Below are positions 51,738-60,506 of a stretch of DNA of 64,000 nucleotides, piece after piece. Location: assembly GCF_014256275.1 (NCBI RefSeq), contig NZ_JACCFE010000002.1:4196001-4260000 (forward strand), read 5' to 3'. The notes beneath the pieces were generated by a model. The model was not told the origin of the DNA. It saw only the letters and a program-made list of their open reading frames with translations, and ran no database searches. The translations under genes and the position numbers were made by a program. This stretch comes from Rhodococcus sp. 4CII. Its GTDB lineage: Bacteria > Actinomycetota > Actinomycetes > Mycobacteriales > Mycobacteriaceae. Position 1 is the stretch's first letter. Each line of letters starts with the position of its first letter.

Positions 51738-53042
51738 ATGGCCGGCAACGAGGGTTCGAACCACGCGCATTCGACGGCAACACCGCACTTGCGTCGCCGG
51801 CTGGGGGTGTTCGACTCGGTGATGATCGGCCTCGGCTCGATGATCGGGGCGGGGATCTTCGCGGCGCTGGGGCCTGCCGCGGCCGCCGCCGGGGGTGCGT
51901 TGCTCGTCGGGCTGGCGCTGGCCGCGGTGATCGCGTACTGCAATGCCAATTCGTCGGCTCGGCTCGCCGCGCTGTACCCGCAATCCGGCGGCACCTACGT
52001 CTACGGCCGTGAACGCCTGGGACCGTTCATCGGGTATCTGGCCGGCTGGGGATTCGTGGTGGGTAAGACCGCGTCGTGCGCCGCGATGGCCCTGACGGTG
52101 GGCGCCTACCTGTGGCCGGGCCGCGAGCACGTCGTCGCGGTGATCGCGATGGTCGCCGTCACCGCGGTGAATTATCTGGGGGTGCAGAAATCGGCCCTGG
52201 TCACCCGAGGCATCGTGGTCGCGGTGCTCGCCGTCCTCGCGTTGGTGGTCGGGGCCTGCCTGACCGGTTCCGACACCACCGTCGGGGACCTCGGGATCGG
52301 CTCCGGCAACGGAGTGATCGGGGTCCTGCAGGCGGCGGGTCTGCTGTTCTTCGCGTTCGCCGGGTACGCCCGGATCGCGACGCTCGGCGAGGAAGTGAAG
52401 GATCCGCACCGAACCATTTCCCGGGCCATCCCGATCGCGCTGGCCATCACACTCGTCGTCTACCTGCTCGTGTCGGTGGCGGTGCTGACAGCGCTCGGCC
52501 CGGACGCCCTCGCCGTCGCCACCGACCCGCTCGCGCAGGCGGTTGCCGCTGCCGGGTTCGGTGGGCTCGAACCGGTGGTCCGGGTGGCCGCGGTGGTGGC
52601 CGCGCTCGGTTCGCTGCTCGCGCTGACATTGGGGGTCTCGCGCACCGTCTTCGCGATGGCCCGCGACGGTCACCTGCCGCGCCTACTCGACGCCGTGCAT
52701 CCGCGGTTCGCGGTGCCGTATCGGGCCGAGCTGGCGGTCGGCGCCGTGGGTGCGATCCTCGCCGCGACAGCGGATCTGCGCGGGGTCATCGGATTCTCCT
52801 CGTTCGCGGTGCTGGTCTACTACCTGATCGCCAACGCGTCCGCCTGGACACTCTCCCCGAGATGGTGGCCACGCGCGGTGACGATGGCCGGCGCGGTGGG
52901 GTGTGTCGTCCTCGCCGTGTTCCTACCGCTGGCATCCGTGGTCTCGGGCGTGATCGTCCTCGGTATCGGGGCATTGATCTACGCGATCCGATCGGCATCT
53001 GGAGCGGCCGGCGAGGGTCGGGTTTCGCGCTCCGCGGGCTGA
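51738..53042 (+). CDS. APC-family amino acid permease
   Basis: 434 residues with about 12 transmembrane helices. The N-terminus VFDSVMIGLGSMIGAGIFAA is the classic first-helix motif of amino acid/polyamine/organocation carriers, and FAFAGYARIATLGEEVKDPH is the conserved mid-protein loop. At 434 residues it is on the short side and similar to YjeH/CAT-like members. It is not obviously in an operon: the lipoprotein gene ends 64 bases earlier and SixA starts 98 bases later. Substrate unknown. Confidence 0.87.
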   Translation: MAGNEGSNHAHSTATPHLRRRLGVFDSVMIGLGSMIGAGIFAALGPAAAAAGGALLVGLALAAVIAYCNANSSARLAALYPQSGGTYVYGRERLGPFIGYLAGWGFVVGKTASCAAMALTVGAYLWPGREHVVAVIAMVAVTAVNYLGVQKSALVTRGIVVAVLAVLALVVGACLTGSDTTVGDLGIGSGNGVIGVLQAAGLLFFAFAGYARIATLGEEVKDPHRTISRAIPIALAITLVVYLLVSVAVLTALGPDALAVATDPLAQAVAAAGFGGLEPVVRVAAVVAALGSLLALTLGVSRTVFAMARDGHLPRLLDAVHPRFAVPYRAELAVGAVGAILAATADLRGVIGFSSFAVLVYYLIANASAWTLSPRWWPRAVTMAGAVGCVVLAVFLPLASVVSGVIVLGIGALIYAIRSASGAAGEGRVSRSAG

Positions 53043-53140
53043 GGCGCCGCCGTCGCGGGCTGGCCAACCGCAGCCTCGCATGGGAGCCTTCAACGACGAT
53101 CCACTGCGCTGCGCCCGCCGCGTGATGTGACCGGGAGGAG

Positions 53141-53617
53141 GTGGGTGAATTGTTCATCCTGCTCCGGCACGCCCACGCCGGCGACAAGAAGAACTGGGAC
53201 GGCCCCGACGCCGACCGCCCACTCAGCACGTTGGGGGATCAGCAGGCCCAGGGCCTGGTCGAAACGCTGACCGGCATCGAGGTGGCAGTGCTGTTCTCGA
53301 GTCCCACCACCCGCTGTCGGCAGAGTCTGCTGCCGCTCGCCGACGAGCGCGGTCTCAGCGTGCAGGATCATCCACTGCTGGGCCCGGACGCACCGCCAGA
53401 GGAACTCTTCGCGGTGCTGCACGCGCCGGACGCCGACAGGGCCGTCTTCTGCACCCACGGGGAGGTCCTCAACGCCCTGGCGGAGTTCGCGCGGTCCCAC
53501 GGAACACCCGGTGTTCCACCGTCGGGGGCGACCGCGAAAGGCGGCGCCTGGTTCGTGGACTGTGCGGCCGGCGTGCCCCCGACCCTGAAGTACCTCGCGC
53601 CGGCGCCCGCCCGCTGA
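53141..53617 (+). CDS. sixA: SixA-type phosphohistidine phosphatase
   Basis: 158 residues. The histidine-phosphatase motif LLRHAHAGDK provides the phospho-accepting His, with Arg in SPTTRCRQSL and the second His in CTHGEVL. It removes phosphate from phosphohistidine or small phosphate esters. The GTG at 53141 lies very close to GGGAGGAG; a TTG at 53150 has AGGAGGTG at ideal spacing and may be the real start (three residues shorter). It converges on the CYTH-CHAD gene with 13 bases between stops. Confidence 0.83.
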   Translation: MGELFILLRHAHAGDKKNWDGPDADRPLSTLGDQQAQGLVETLTGIEVAVLFSSPTTRCRQSLLPLADERGLSVQDHPLLGPDAPPEELFAVLHAPDADRAVFCTHGEVLNALAEFARSHGTPGVPPSGATAKGGAWFVDCAAGVPPTLKYLAPAPAR

Positions 53618-53630
53618 CGGCGACCGCTGT

Positions 53631-55079
53631 CTAGCCCGCGAATGCGGCGACGCTCTCGCGGGCCTGCCGTGTCCGCGTCGATTCCACGGCGTACAGCAGA
53701 CCGAAGATGAAACCGCTCTCGTCCGACGTCGTGCCGGCGCGTGCCCCGGACGCCCGGAGGGCCTCGGCGGCGGCGACGCTGTCCTGGTGCTCGCCGAGCA
53801 CCTGCTGGACTTTCTTGTACTTGGCTGCCTTCTTTTTCGCGGACTTCTTTCCGAGCAGCGGTGCGACGAGTTCGACGGCATAGCGGGCACGTTCGGCGGC
53901 CGTGCGCGCCCGGTGCAGCGCCTCCTCGTCCGTGCCCACCGCCGCGGTCGTGACCAGGGTGGCGGCTTTGCGTTCGGCCCGCCGAACGCTCCGTTCGAGC
54001 ACCGTGGGGCCGTCCGCGGCCTCGGCTGTCAGAGGTGGGTCCGTTCGCCACCGCGCCACCGCCGCCAGCAACGTGCGGTAACGGTCACCGTCGAGGGCGG
54101 CCGTCACCTCCTGCAGGCTGCGCCGCTCGTCGGCGAGCAGATCATCGCCGACGCGCGACACGACCGGACCTAGTTCGGCCGTAAGGCCGGCGAGCGCGTC
54201 CGCGACGTGCGCCCGGTGCACCTGCCGGTCTCGCACATCGTCGAGAAGACTTTCGTACCAAGACAACTCCGCATCGAACTCTGCCGCGGCCGTCGGCTCG
54301 AACAGGCGCTCGAAGACCCGGAGGGTGCTGCGGAACCGCCGGATCCCTGCCCGGGTGGAACGCACCGGGTCCCGTCCCCGGCGAAACCGCACGTCACCGG
54401 CCACGATCGCTTGCGACTGGGTGTCCAGATAGCCGACGAGCAGCGCCTGTGTCGGAGTCCGGTTCCTGCGATCCAGCACGAGATGCGCGGTGTTCAGCAC
54501 ACGACCGAGCTTCGACGGGTGCCACGACGGCTTCGCGCCGCGCAGGCTGAGGCGTTTACCGATCTTCCCGAGCAGTTTCTCGTCGCCGGCGTGGCCGAGT
54601 TCCACCTCCACCTCGCGCCACTTGCTCACGACGGTACGGTCACCCGAGAGGGTGCCGCGCACCCGATCGTCGGTTACCTCTGCCACGAGGCGGTCTTCGG
54701 AGTCGAACAGGCGTCGCGTGCGTCTCGTCGTCGCCAGAGTGGCCACCGGATGCACCGGTTTGCCCAGTGCGACACCCGAAATCAATGCCGTCAGCTCGTC
54801 GGGTACGGCGTCACTCTCACCCGGAGGCATCCTGATCTCGGTACGGGCCTTGCCCGCGGGGACCTTCAACTGCCAGCCGACGTCTGCATTCCCCGTCCGG
54901 CGGCGAAACGTGAGGTGCTGGCGCAGCAGGTCGTGGTCGGCCGTGTCGTAATAGACGCTGGTCCGGTTCACGGTTCCCGACTCGATCCGGCCCCCGTCGG
55001 GGATCACGTCTTCGAAGCTCGGCAGGACGAATTCCAGACCCACCTCGTACTTGTCCCGCTCCCGCTGCGTCGACACCAT
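53631..55079 (-). CDS. CYTH and CHAD domain protein (polyphosphate-related)
   Basis: 482 residues from the ATG at 55079. The N-terminal CYTH domain begins with a shifted ExExK-like motif (KYEVGLEFVLP) and continues through SVYYDTADHDLLRQHLTFRR and GWQLKVPAGKARTEIRMP. The CHAD domain (about residues 225-480) is helical and rich in conserved His/Arg (RSTRAGIRRFRSTLRVFERL, HRARTAAERARYAVELVAPL). CYTH domains bind triphosphate groups and CHAD domains bind polyphosphate granules. A Lys-rich segment (GKKSAKKKAAKYKK) adds positive charge. The stop is next to that of sixA, so the two are convergent, not co-transcribed. Confidence 0.88.
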   Translation of the reverse strand: MVSTQRERDKYEVGLEFVLPSFEDVIPDGGRIESGTVNRTSVYYDTADHDLLRQHLTFRRRTGNADVGWQLKVPAGKARTEIRMPPGESDAVPDELTALISGVALGKPVHPVATLATTRRTRRLFDSEDRLVAEVTDDRVRGTLSGDRTVVSKWREVEVELGHAGDEKLLGKIGKRLSLRGAKPSWHPSKLGRVLNTAHLVLDRRNRTPTQALLVGYLDTQSQAIVAGDVRFRRGRDPVRSTRAGIRRFRSTLRVFERLFEPTAAAEFDAELSWYESLLDDVRDRQVHRAHVADALAGLTAELGPVVSRVGDDLLADERRSLQEVTAALDGDRYRTLLAAVARWRTDPPLTAEAADGPTVLERSVRRAERKAATLVTTAAVGTDEEALHRARTAAERARYAVELVAPLLGKKSAKKKAAKYKKVQQVLGEHQDSVAAAEALRASGARAGTTSDESGFIFGLLYAVESTRTRQARESVAAFAG

Positions 55080-55340
55080 GAACTCAGTGTGCACCCACCA
55101 CCACCGTGCCGTTGCTCGTCGCGCAATCGGCACGGAGTGCGGGTAATCTGTCTGCACGGTAGTGGTCGATCGCGCCTCGACGTCGAGGCCGGTGCGCCGC
55201 GAAAAACGTTTCGCAAATGGATCTTTCGATCGCTTGATGCATGCTTCATGCAATGCCACCTGCGCGGGGCAGGTCACTCGGGTGAGCCGCATCTCCGAGT
55301 GCCCCGACCGTGTTCGGTCTTCGAAAGGGGAACGTCCCAC

Positions 55341-55640
55341 ATGTGCACTCCGAACAGGCGCCTCGATCTCGACCGTCCCGTGGAACTCGACTGGATAACG
55401 CGGGCACAATGCCGGGAAGGAGACCCGGATCAGCTCTTCGTGAGAGGTGCCTTACAACGCAAGGCGGCGGCCATGTGTCGGCATTGCCCCGTAGTGATGG
55501 AATGCGGCGCGTATGCACTCGACAATCGAATCGAGTTCGGCATCTGGGGCGGTATGACGGAACGTCAGCGTCGTGCGCTGCTGAAGGAGCACCCCGGCGT
55601 CTCCTGGTCGGAGCTGTTCGAGGCGCAGCGCCGGTGTTAG
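55341..55640 (+). CDS. whiB4: WhiB4-like iron-sulfur regulator
   Basis: 99 residues from the ATG at 55341 (GAAAGGGG upstream). The four cluster ligands are Cys24, Cys46, Cys49 and Cys55 (CRHCPVVMEC). The beta-turn GIWGG and basic TERQRRALLKEHP follow. LFVRGALQRKAAAMCRHCPV and ALDNRIEFGIWGGMTERQRR closely follow mycobacterial WhiB4 as I recall it, but the N-terminus is shorter. WhiB4 is an oxygen- and NO-sensitive [4Fe-4S] protein that controls redox genes when the cluster is lost. The 261 bases upstream have no gene and would contain its promoter. Confidence 0.88.
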   Translation: MCTPNRRLDLDRPVELDWITRAQCREGDPDQLFVRGALQRKAAAMCRHCPVVMECGAYALDNRIEFGIWGGMTERQRRALLKEHPGVSWSELFEAQRRC

Positions 55641-55674
55641 CGTGAATCACGCTGCCACAGCATGGAGGTGCGGT

Positions 55675-56301
55675 ATGAGGCTCTCGAACGCGGTGCACAC
55701 CTCCCGGTCCTGGCGCGTCCACGAACTCACCAGCGATTTCACGCTCGAGGATGTGTGGGCGCTGCCGACTCCGGGCGGCCGGAACGACTTCACCCGGCTG
55801 GTGCAGGACTTCCCTCGGCTGATGCAAGGGCTGGCGTCCGGCGACTCGTCGCATGTCACCTCACGCGCTACCAGGATGCTGTTCGCGATCCGGAGGGCGC
55901 TCGGGCGGGTGTTCCGATGGGACGGGTCGGGCTCCGGTGTCGGCTACAGGGTGCCGACGCTCCGAGACCGTCTACCGGCCGATCTGCGCGACGCCCCGTC
56001 CGGGCCGGACCTGGGCTCCTTCGCCTCCGTCTACCTGCTCGACGACGAATGGGCCGTGGAACTCGCCAATCGGACCGTCCACGGAGTCATGCACATCGGC
56101 TGGGTTCCCGACGATGCCGGCGGCTACCGCGGTGAGATGGCGGTCTATGCCAAGCCGAACGGGCTGCTCGGCACCTGGTACATGCATGCCATCGCGCCGT
56201 TCCGGCGCATGATCGTCTACCCGGCGATGATGCGGCAGATCGAGCGGAGATGGCGGGCAGGTATCAGCGGCGCCGTTCGGCCGGCACCCGAGGACACCTG
56301 A
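55675..56301 (+). CDS. DUF2867-family protein
   Basis: 208 residues from the ATG at 55675, chosen for GGAGG 6 bases upstream. The fold appears SRPBCC-like: SRSWRVHELTSDFTLEDVWA at the N-terminus, DLGSFASVYLLDDEWAVELA, VHGVMHIGWVPDDAGGYRGE, and a C-terminal helix GTWYMHAIAPFRRMIVYPAM. These match DUF2867 proteins, which have no assigned reaction. It lies 34 bases after the WhiB4-like gene on the same strand and may be transcribed with it, a pairing that could hint at a redox-related role. Confidence 0.7.
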   Translation: MRLSNAVHTSRSWRVHELTSDFTLEDVWALPTPGGRNDFTRLVQDFPRLMQGLASGDSSHVTSRATRMLFAIRRALGRVFRWDGSGSGVGYRVPTLRDRLPADLRDAPSGPDLGSFASVYLLDDEWAVELANRTVHGVMHIGWVPDDAGGYRGEMAVYAKPNGLLGTWYMHAIAPFRRMIVYPAMMRQIERRWRAGISGAVRPAPEDT

Positions 56302-56306
56302 GGATC

Positions 56307-56555
56307 TCAGTACGGCAACGAGGAGCACTGGGGGTTCGCGATGACGGACTTGCCCTCACAGAACACAATGTTCGGGTTGTCGTCGAAGCGTTCGGCGCGG
56401 TCGCGGTCGCGGGTGTCGCGGTCCGACGGCGAGACATGTGCGATGCCCGAATCCGATGTGGTGGGCATGGCCGTCGCGACTCCGGCTGCGCCGGTGACGG
56501 AGATTGCGACTGCGGCGAACATCAGGCCGGCGCGGATGGCGGTATGACGAAACAT
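56307..56555 (-). CDS. Small secreted protein
   Basis: 82 residues from the ATG at 56555 (GAGGA upstream). A signal peptide (TAIRAGLMFAAVAISVTGAA) should be cleaved after ATA near residue 29, leaving about 53 residues. The mature peptide is Asp/Arg-rich (DRDTRDRDRAERFDDN) and has two cysteines (FCEGKSVIANPQC) likely to form a disulfide. No family is recognised. It converges on the DUF2867 gene with 5 bases between the stops. Confidence 0.7.
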   Translation of the reverse strand: MFRHTAIRAGLMFAAVAISVTGAAGVATAMPTTSDSGIAHVSPSDRDTRDRDRAERFDDNPNIVFCEGKSVIANPQCSSLPY

Positions 56556-56710
56556 GCTGAGTCCTCGTTGGTGTGTGATCGAGTGTTACTTGGTCACACC
56601 AACACTGCCGTCCCGCGAGCGGTGCCGACAGCCACCCCAGGGTGCTCAGAACCCACCCTGTCGCTCGAAAGAAGTCGTGGGCGGCGAAGCGCGGATCCGG
56701 GAGTCCGCGA

Positions 56711-56905
56711 TCAGTGCTTGAACGAGTTCTTGATCTTTCGTCCCGCCTGCTTGATCTTGTCGCCGACCTGTTTTGCGTTGCCCTTCGCCTCCTGTGCGCG
56801 ACCCTCGGCCTCCATGCGTTCGTTGCCGAGTGCCTTGCCGACGTTCTTCTTGGCGGTGCCCTCGGCGGTCTCGGCCTTGTGCCGGATCTTCTTCCCGATG
56901 CTCAT
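56711..56905 (-). CDS. CsbD-like stress protein
   Basis: 64 residues from the ATG at 56905. It is highly charged with the CsbD pattern: KIRHKAETAEGTAKKNVGKA, then NERMEAEGRAQEAKGNAKQ and a basic end GRKIKNSF. CsbD proteins are small, soluble, general-stress-induced proteins of unknown action. A longer open frame extends upstream to 57259 but lies antisense to the flavoprotein gene and is not coding. The 155 bases on the left (56556-56710) contain no other gene. Confidence 0.8.
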   Translation of the reverse strand: MSIGKKIRHKAETAEGTAKKNVGKALGNERMEAEGRAQEAKGNAKQVGDKIKQAGRKIKNSFKH

Positions 56906-57047
56906 GGCGATGCGTCTCGTCTCTCGAGTGCCAAGCCGGGTCCAGGCTGGACGGCGGGCTCGTGGCAGAAACCGTGCTGCGGGGTTGCACTCATCAGTGA
57001 ACGCCGCACGGCCAGAACGTGTCAACAGACGCTCGTAGGCAGCCCGA

Positions 57048-58412
57048 TCAGTCAGCGCAGGGCGGCACGCTCTGCTCGAAGCTGAACACGTTGTCCGGGT
57101 CGTAGGTGGTCTTGACCCGGCGCAGCCGCTCTCGGTGCGGGCCGTAGTACTCGCGCTCCCAGTCCGCGGCGGCGGCGTTGGGCACGTTGACGTAGGCGCC
57201 GTCGCCGTAGGGGCGCAGGGCACGCCAGAAGTCGGCCGCCCAGCCCAGAGCTGTCGCATTCAGGGCGGGATCGCTCCAGGCGGCGCCCGGTTCGCAGTAG
57301 AACAAGGCGTTCCGGTGCGGGAACGCCGACCCACCGGGTGGGTCGTCCCGCACGGCTCCGCCGAAGCTCGAGCAGAAGAAGTTGCTCGCGCCGCTGGGCG
57401 TGTTGTCCATGAAGCGGACGACCAGATCGATCGCCTCATCGGGGAACGGGCGGGTGACGAACTGTGAGTAGAACTTCCAGAAGGGAACGTCGTTCGGGCC
57501 CCGGTCGACCTGCCCGTAGACGGTCGGCCACGCGTCCTCGACGACGCTCACCTCGGGGTCGCCGATCGCCAGCAGCGCACGTAGTTGGTCTTCCAACTCG
57601 CCGCGGGTGCCGCCGTACAACACGGCGGAGAGTTCGACCGCGGTGGAATCCGCCTCGACCGCACTGGTCAGCCGCTCGTCGGCGACCGGGGCGTCACGCT
57701 GCCACGTGCGCAGCAGTGCGCCGAGGTCGCCGTGCCCGGTCCAGCGGGCGACGAGAAACGTGACGTCGGACAGCTCGTGCAGCTTCAGCGTGTACGACGT
57801 CGCGATCCCGAAGTTGCCGCCGCCACCCCCGCGGCACGCCCACAGCAGGTCGGGGTTGGTGTGCTCGGTGGCATCCACGATCTTCGCCGAGTGCTCGCCG
57901 TCGGCCACCACGACTTCGGCGGCGAGCAGGTTGTCGCTCGCCAAACCGAAGCTGCGGGTGAGTAACCCGAAGCCGCCGCCGAGCACCACACCGCCGAGAC
58001 CGACGCCGCCTTCCGAGCCGGTCGGAATCACGAAGCCGCGCTGCCCGAGTGCCGCGACCGTCTCCGCCTGAGTGAGTCCCGTCCCGACCGTCGCAGTGCG
58101 CGCGTCCGGGTCGATGGTGAGGTTCTTCATTCGGCTGACGTCGATGACGAGGCCGCCGTCGATCGAGGACCAGCCCTCGAGACTGTGGCGGCCACTGCGG
58201 GCCCGCAGGGCGATGCCCTCCCGTCGCGCCCAGGCGACCGCGTTGACCACGTCCTGGTTGTCGCAGCAGAAGACGATGGCGTCGGGATAGCGGGAATGCA
58301 GGCGGTTCCAGCCGATCCGCGCCGATTCGTAGCGGGGGTCTCCCACCCGCACCACGTCGCCGGTCAGTGTGGCGGGGACGGGTCTCGCCTCCGGGTCAGT
58401 GTGAGAAGACAT
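57048..58412 (-). CDS. BBE-type FAD-linked oxidoreductase
   Basis: 454 residues from the ATG at 58412. The PCMH FAD domain has DVVNAVAWARREGIALRARS, with GRHSLEGWSSIDGG around the usual flavin-binding His, then VGLGGVVLGGGFGLLTRSFG and GGGGGNFGIATSYTLKL. The C-terminal berberine-bridge segment is YYGPHRERLRRVKTTYDPDN. The second covalent-FAD cysteine of bicovalent enzymes (CxxV/L) is not obvious, suggesting monocovalent FAD. These enzymes oxidise sugars, alkaloids or alcohols. It overlaps the permease gene by 17 bases, so the pair is one transcript, possibly for uptake and oxidation of the same compound. Confidence 0.87.
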   Translation of the reverse strand: MSSHTDPEARPVPATLTGDVVRVGDPRYESARIGWNRLHSRYPDAIVFCCDNQDVVNAVAWARREGIALRARSGRHSLEGWSSIDGGLVIDVSRMKNLTIDPDARTATVGTGLTQAETVAALGQRGFVIPTGSEGGVGLGGVVLGGGFGLLTRSFGLASDNLLAAEVVVADGEHSAKIVDATEHTNPDLLWACRGGGGGNFGIATSYTLKLHELSDVTFLVARWTGHGDLGALLRTWQRDAPVADERLTSAVEADSTAVELSAVLYGGTRGELEDQLRALLAIGDPEVSVVEDAWPTVYGQVDRGPNDVPFWKFYSQFVTRPFPDEAIDLVVRFMDNTPSGASNFFCSSFGGAVRDDPPGGSAFPHRNALFYCEPGAAWSDPALNATALGWAADFWRALRPYGDGAYVNVPNAAAADWEREYYGPHRERLRRVKTTYDPDNVFSFEQSVPPCAD

Positions 58413-59865
58413 CGGCGTCTCCGGGTTCGGTGTCCAGGACCTCACGTTGGAAGAACCACAGGTAGCCGAAGTAGAGCCCGCCCAGCAGGAGCAGGCCGAC
58501 CGCGATCAGGATCGAGGTCAGGGCCTCCGGTGGTGACACGATCACGAACAGGACGACCGCAGACCACACCAGTGCTCCGATCGCGACCGGCCATTCGAAC
58601 CGTCCGAGATCGAACGCGTCCTCCTGGTGACCGAGTCGTCTGCGGACCGCGAGATAGAGGACGATGATCCCGCCGTAGAGGACCGCCGAGATGACCGTTC
58701 CCACCGTGAGCAACTCCAGGAGTGCGCCACCGGGAAGCGTTGCCATCAGGACGACCCCGACGGCGACGATCAGGATGGTCGCCGGAATCGGTGTCTGGGT
58801 GCGCGGGTTGACCCGGCGCATCAGCCGGTACGCCGGGAACCGTGCGTCGCGCGACATCGCGAACACCATCCGTGAGCAGGTGGCCAGGGTGACCATGCCG
58901 GCGCCGAAGAAGGCGAACGCGATGGCGATCAGCAGCAGGTGCTCCATCACCGGACCCAGCTGGTCGCGCAGGATCGCCGCCACCGGGGTGTCGCTGGCGC
59001 TGATCCGCGGAATGTCCTTGATCGCGACGGTGAGCGCGATGAGGAACACCAGTCCCAGCACCGCCGCAGCCACGACCGATCCCACGATCGCGCGCGGGAC
59101 GCTGCGGAAGGGGTCTTTGGCTTCCTCGGCCATGTTCGCGGCGGAATCGAAACCGACGAGCGTGGCGAGTCCCATGATCATCGCGGCCATCAATCCGCCG
59201 CCGATGGCGAAGTAGTCGGGCGCGCCATCGGTGATGCCGCGCGAGGTGAGGTTGCCGATCGAGCCGTTGCCGGTGACTGCCACCGCGACGAACAGCCCGA
59301 TCGCCAGCACCACCACGATCACCAGTTCGAGCCCCACCGCGCCCGACGTGATCAAACCGACGAGGCGGGTGGAGAACACGACGAGGACCGCCTGGACGAG
59401 CACGACGACGAGCGTGATCATGCGGGCGGTGTCCTCGTCCGGCTGCATGCCGAACAGCGGCATGAGCGCGGAGCTTGCCATCGCGTTGTCGACCGTGACC
59501 ACCCCGAGCGCCAGGTAGCAGAAGGTCAGCCAGCCGAACACCCAGCCGATCTTCGGGTTGGCCAGCCGGGAGGCCCATTGGTAGGAGGAGCCGCTCAGGG
59601 GGATGCGGGCCGCGAATTGCGCGATCACCAGCGCCACCAGGGTTTGGCCGACGGCCACGACCACCCAGAGCCAGATCCCCACCGGCCCGGAGTCTCGCAG
59701 GACGTCGTCGTAGGTGCCGAAGATCCCGACCGCGACGGAGATGAACGCGAACGAGATCGCGAACACCTGAAACGAGCCCAGTGTGCGTTTCAGCTCCGGT
59801 GCGTAACCGCAGTCGCGGCATTCCTGATCGGCGGTCTGCGTGGGCATCGGTTTTTCCGCCGTCAT
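58396..59865 (-). CDS. APC-family amino acid/amine permease
   Basis: 489 residues from the ATG at 59865; an ATG at 59973 would add 36 codons whose third-position G/C is clearly lower than the gene body, so I prefer 59865. The N-terminus has a short cytosolic CRDCGYAPELKRTLGSF, then 12 helices starting FQVFAISFAFISVAVGIFGT. The GabP/UGA4-like features are WASRLANPKIGWVFGWLTFC and GFDSAANMAEEAKDPFRSVP. It imports amino acids, GABA or choline-like amines. It is coupled to the BBE flavoprotein gene downstream. Confidence 0.87.
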   Translation of the reverse strand: MTAEKPMPTQTADQECRDCGYAPELKRTLGSFQVFAISFAFISVAVGIFGTYDDVLRDSGPVGIWLWVVVAVGQTLVALVIAQFAARIPLSGSSYQWASRLANPKIGWVFGWLTFCYLALGVVTVDNAMASSALMPLFGMQPDEDTARMITLVVVLVQAVLVVFSTRLVGLITSGAVGLELVIVVVLAIGLFVAVAVTGNGSIGNLTSRGITDGAPDYFAIGGGLMAAMIMGLATLVGFDSAANMAEEAKDPFRSVPRAIVGSVVAAAVLGLVFLIALTVAIKDIPRISASDTPVAAILRDQLGPVMEHLLLIAIAFAFFGAGMVTLATCSRMVFAMSRDARFPAYRLMRRVNPRTQTPIPATILIVAVGVVLMATLPGGALLELLTVGTVISAVLYGGIIVLYLAVRRRLGHQEDAFDLGRFEWPVAIGALVWSAVVLFVIVSPPEALTSILIAVGLLLLGGLYFGYLWFFQREVLDTEPGDADVFSH

Positions 59866-60048
59866 CTCGGCCGCCTCACGTTCAATCGGGAACTGCGGGA
59901 GTTGGTGCATCGCGGGAAGGGCAACCACCGAAAGCAGATCCGTTCCGCGATCAGAGCGAGTGGTCTGTTTCATTGTTACTCGCCGCCGGTACCGATGTCA
60001 GCAATGATTCGGCCGCCTAACTACTCCCACGTCGGCGCGGCCGCGGGG

Positions 60049-60408
60049 TTATGTGCAGCAGTTCGGGTCGAGGACGAGTCGCAGAGCGTCGAGGGCGTCG
60101 CTGCGGGCCCGGTAATAGACGTTCATGCCGCGGCGGGTCGGTTCGACCATTCCGGCCTTCTTCAACTGGCCGAGGTGATGGCTGACGGTGGATTCGGACA
60201 GGCCGACACCGGTGGCGAGATCGCACGTGCAGACCTCGCCGTCGTCGGTGGTGAGCAGGATCGACATCAGCTTGATCCGCACCGGGTCGGCCAGCGCCTT
60301 GAGTCGCAACGCGACCTGCAGGGCGGCGTCGTCGTCCATCGGCGCGGCGGACACCGGCGCGCAGCAGATCGGGGCGCTGACATCGACCACGGGCAGTGTC
60401 TTCGGCAT
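60049..60408 (-). CDS. ArsR/SmtB-family metal(loid) repressor beside cadI
   Basis: 119 residues from the ATG at 60408. The winged helix (LKALADPVRIKLMSILL, SESTVSHHLGQLKKAGMV) carries the arsenic/cadmium-type cysteine motif VCTCDL in helix alpha-3, with extra cysteines at the N-terminus (ICCAP) and C-terminus (NCC). It is divergent from cadI across a gap with a TATGTCGAA/TTCGACATA inverted repeat, so it should repress cadI and itself and release on metal binding. This matches the Rv2640c-cadI arrangement known in Mycobacterium tuberculosis. Confidence 0.9.
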   Translation of the reverse strand: MPKTLPVVDVSAPICCAPVSAAPMDDDAALQVALRLKALADPVRIKLMSILLTTDDGEVCTCDLATGVGLSESTVSHHLGQLKKAGMVEPTRRGMNVYYRARSDALDALRLVLDPNCCT

Positions 60409-60437
60409 GAGGGCAAGTCTACCCAACCTTCTTGACT

Positions 60438-60483
60438 TATGTCGAAAAGGTGGGATGCTGAAGTCGTCCAGAAATTCGACATA
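60438..60483. promoter_or_regulatory. ArsR-type operator before cadI
   Basis: TATGTCGAA (60438-60446) and TTCGACATA (60475-60483) are perfect 9-bp inverted arms. The same half-site TTCGACAT recurs before the second arsR gene at 62819-62852, so one or both repressors probably act at both places. Confidence 0.7.
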
Positions 60484-60506
60484 TGTCACACACGTCGGAG
60501 GTTGTC

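Noticed and set aside
58939..60435. Plus-strand open frame of about 500 codons
   Set aside because: Antisense to the APC permease and ArsR genes; His/Asp/Arg-rich shadow of transmembrane codons.
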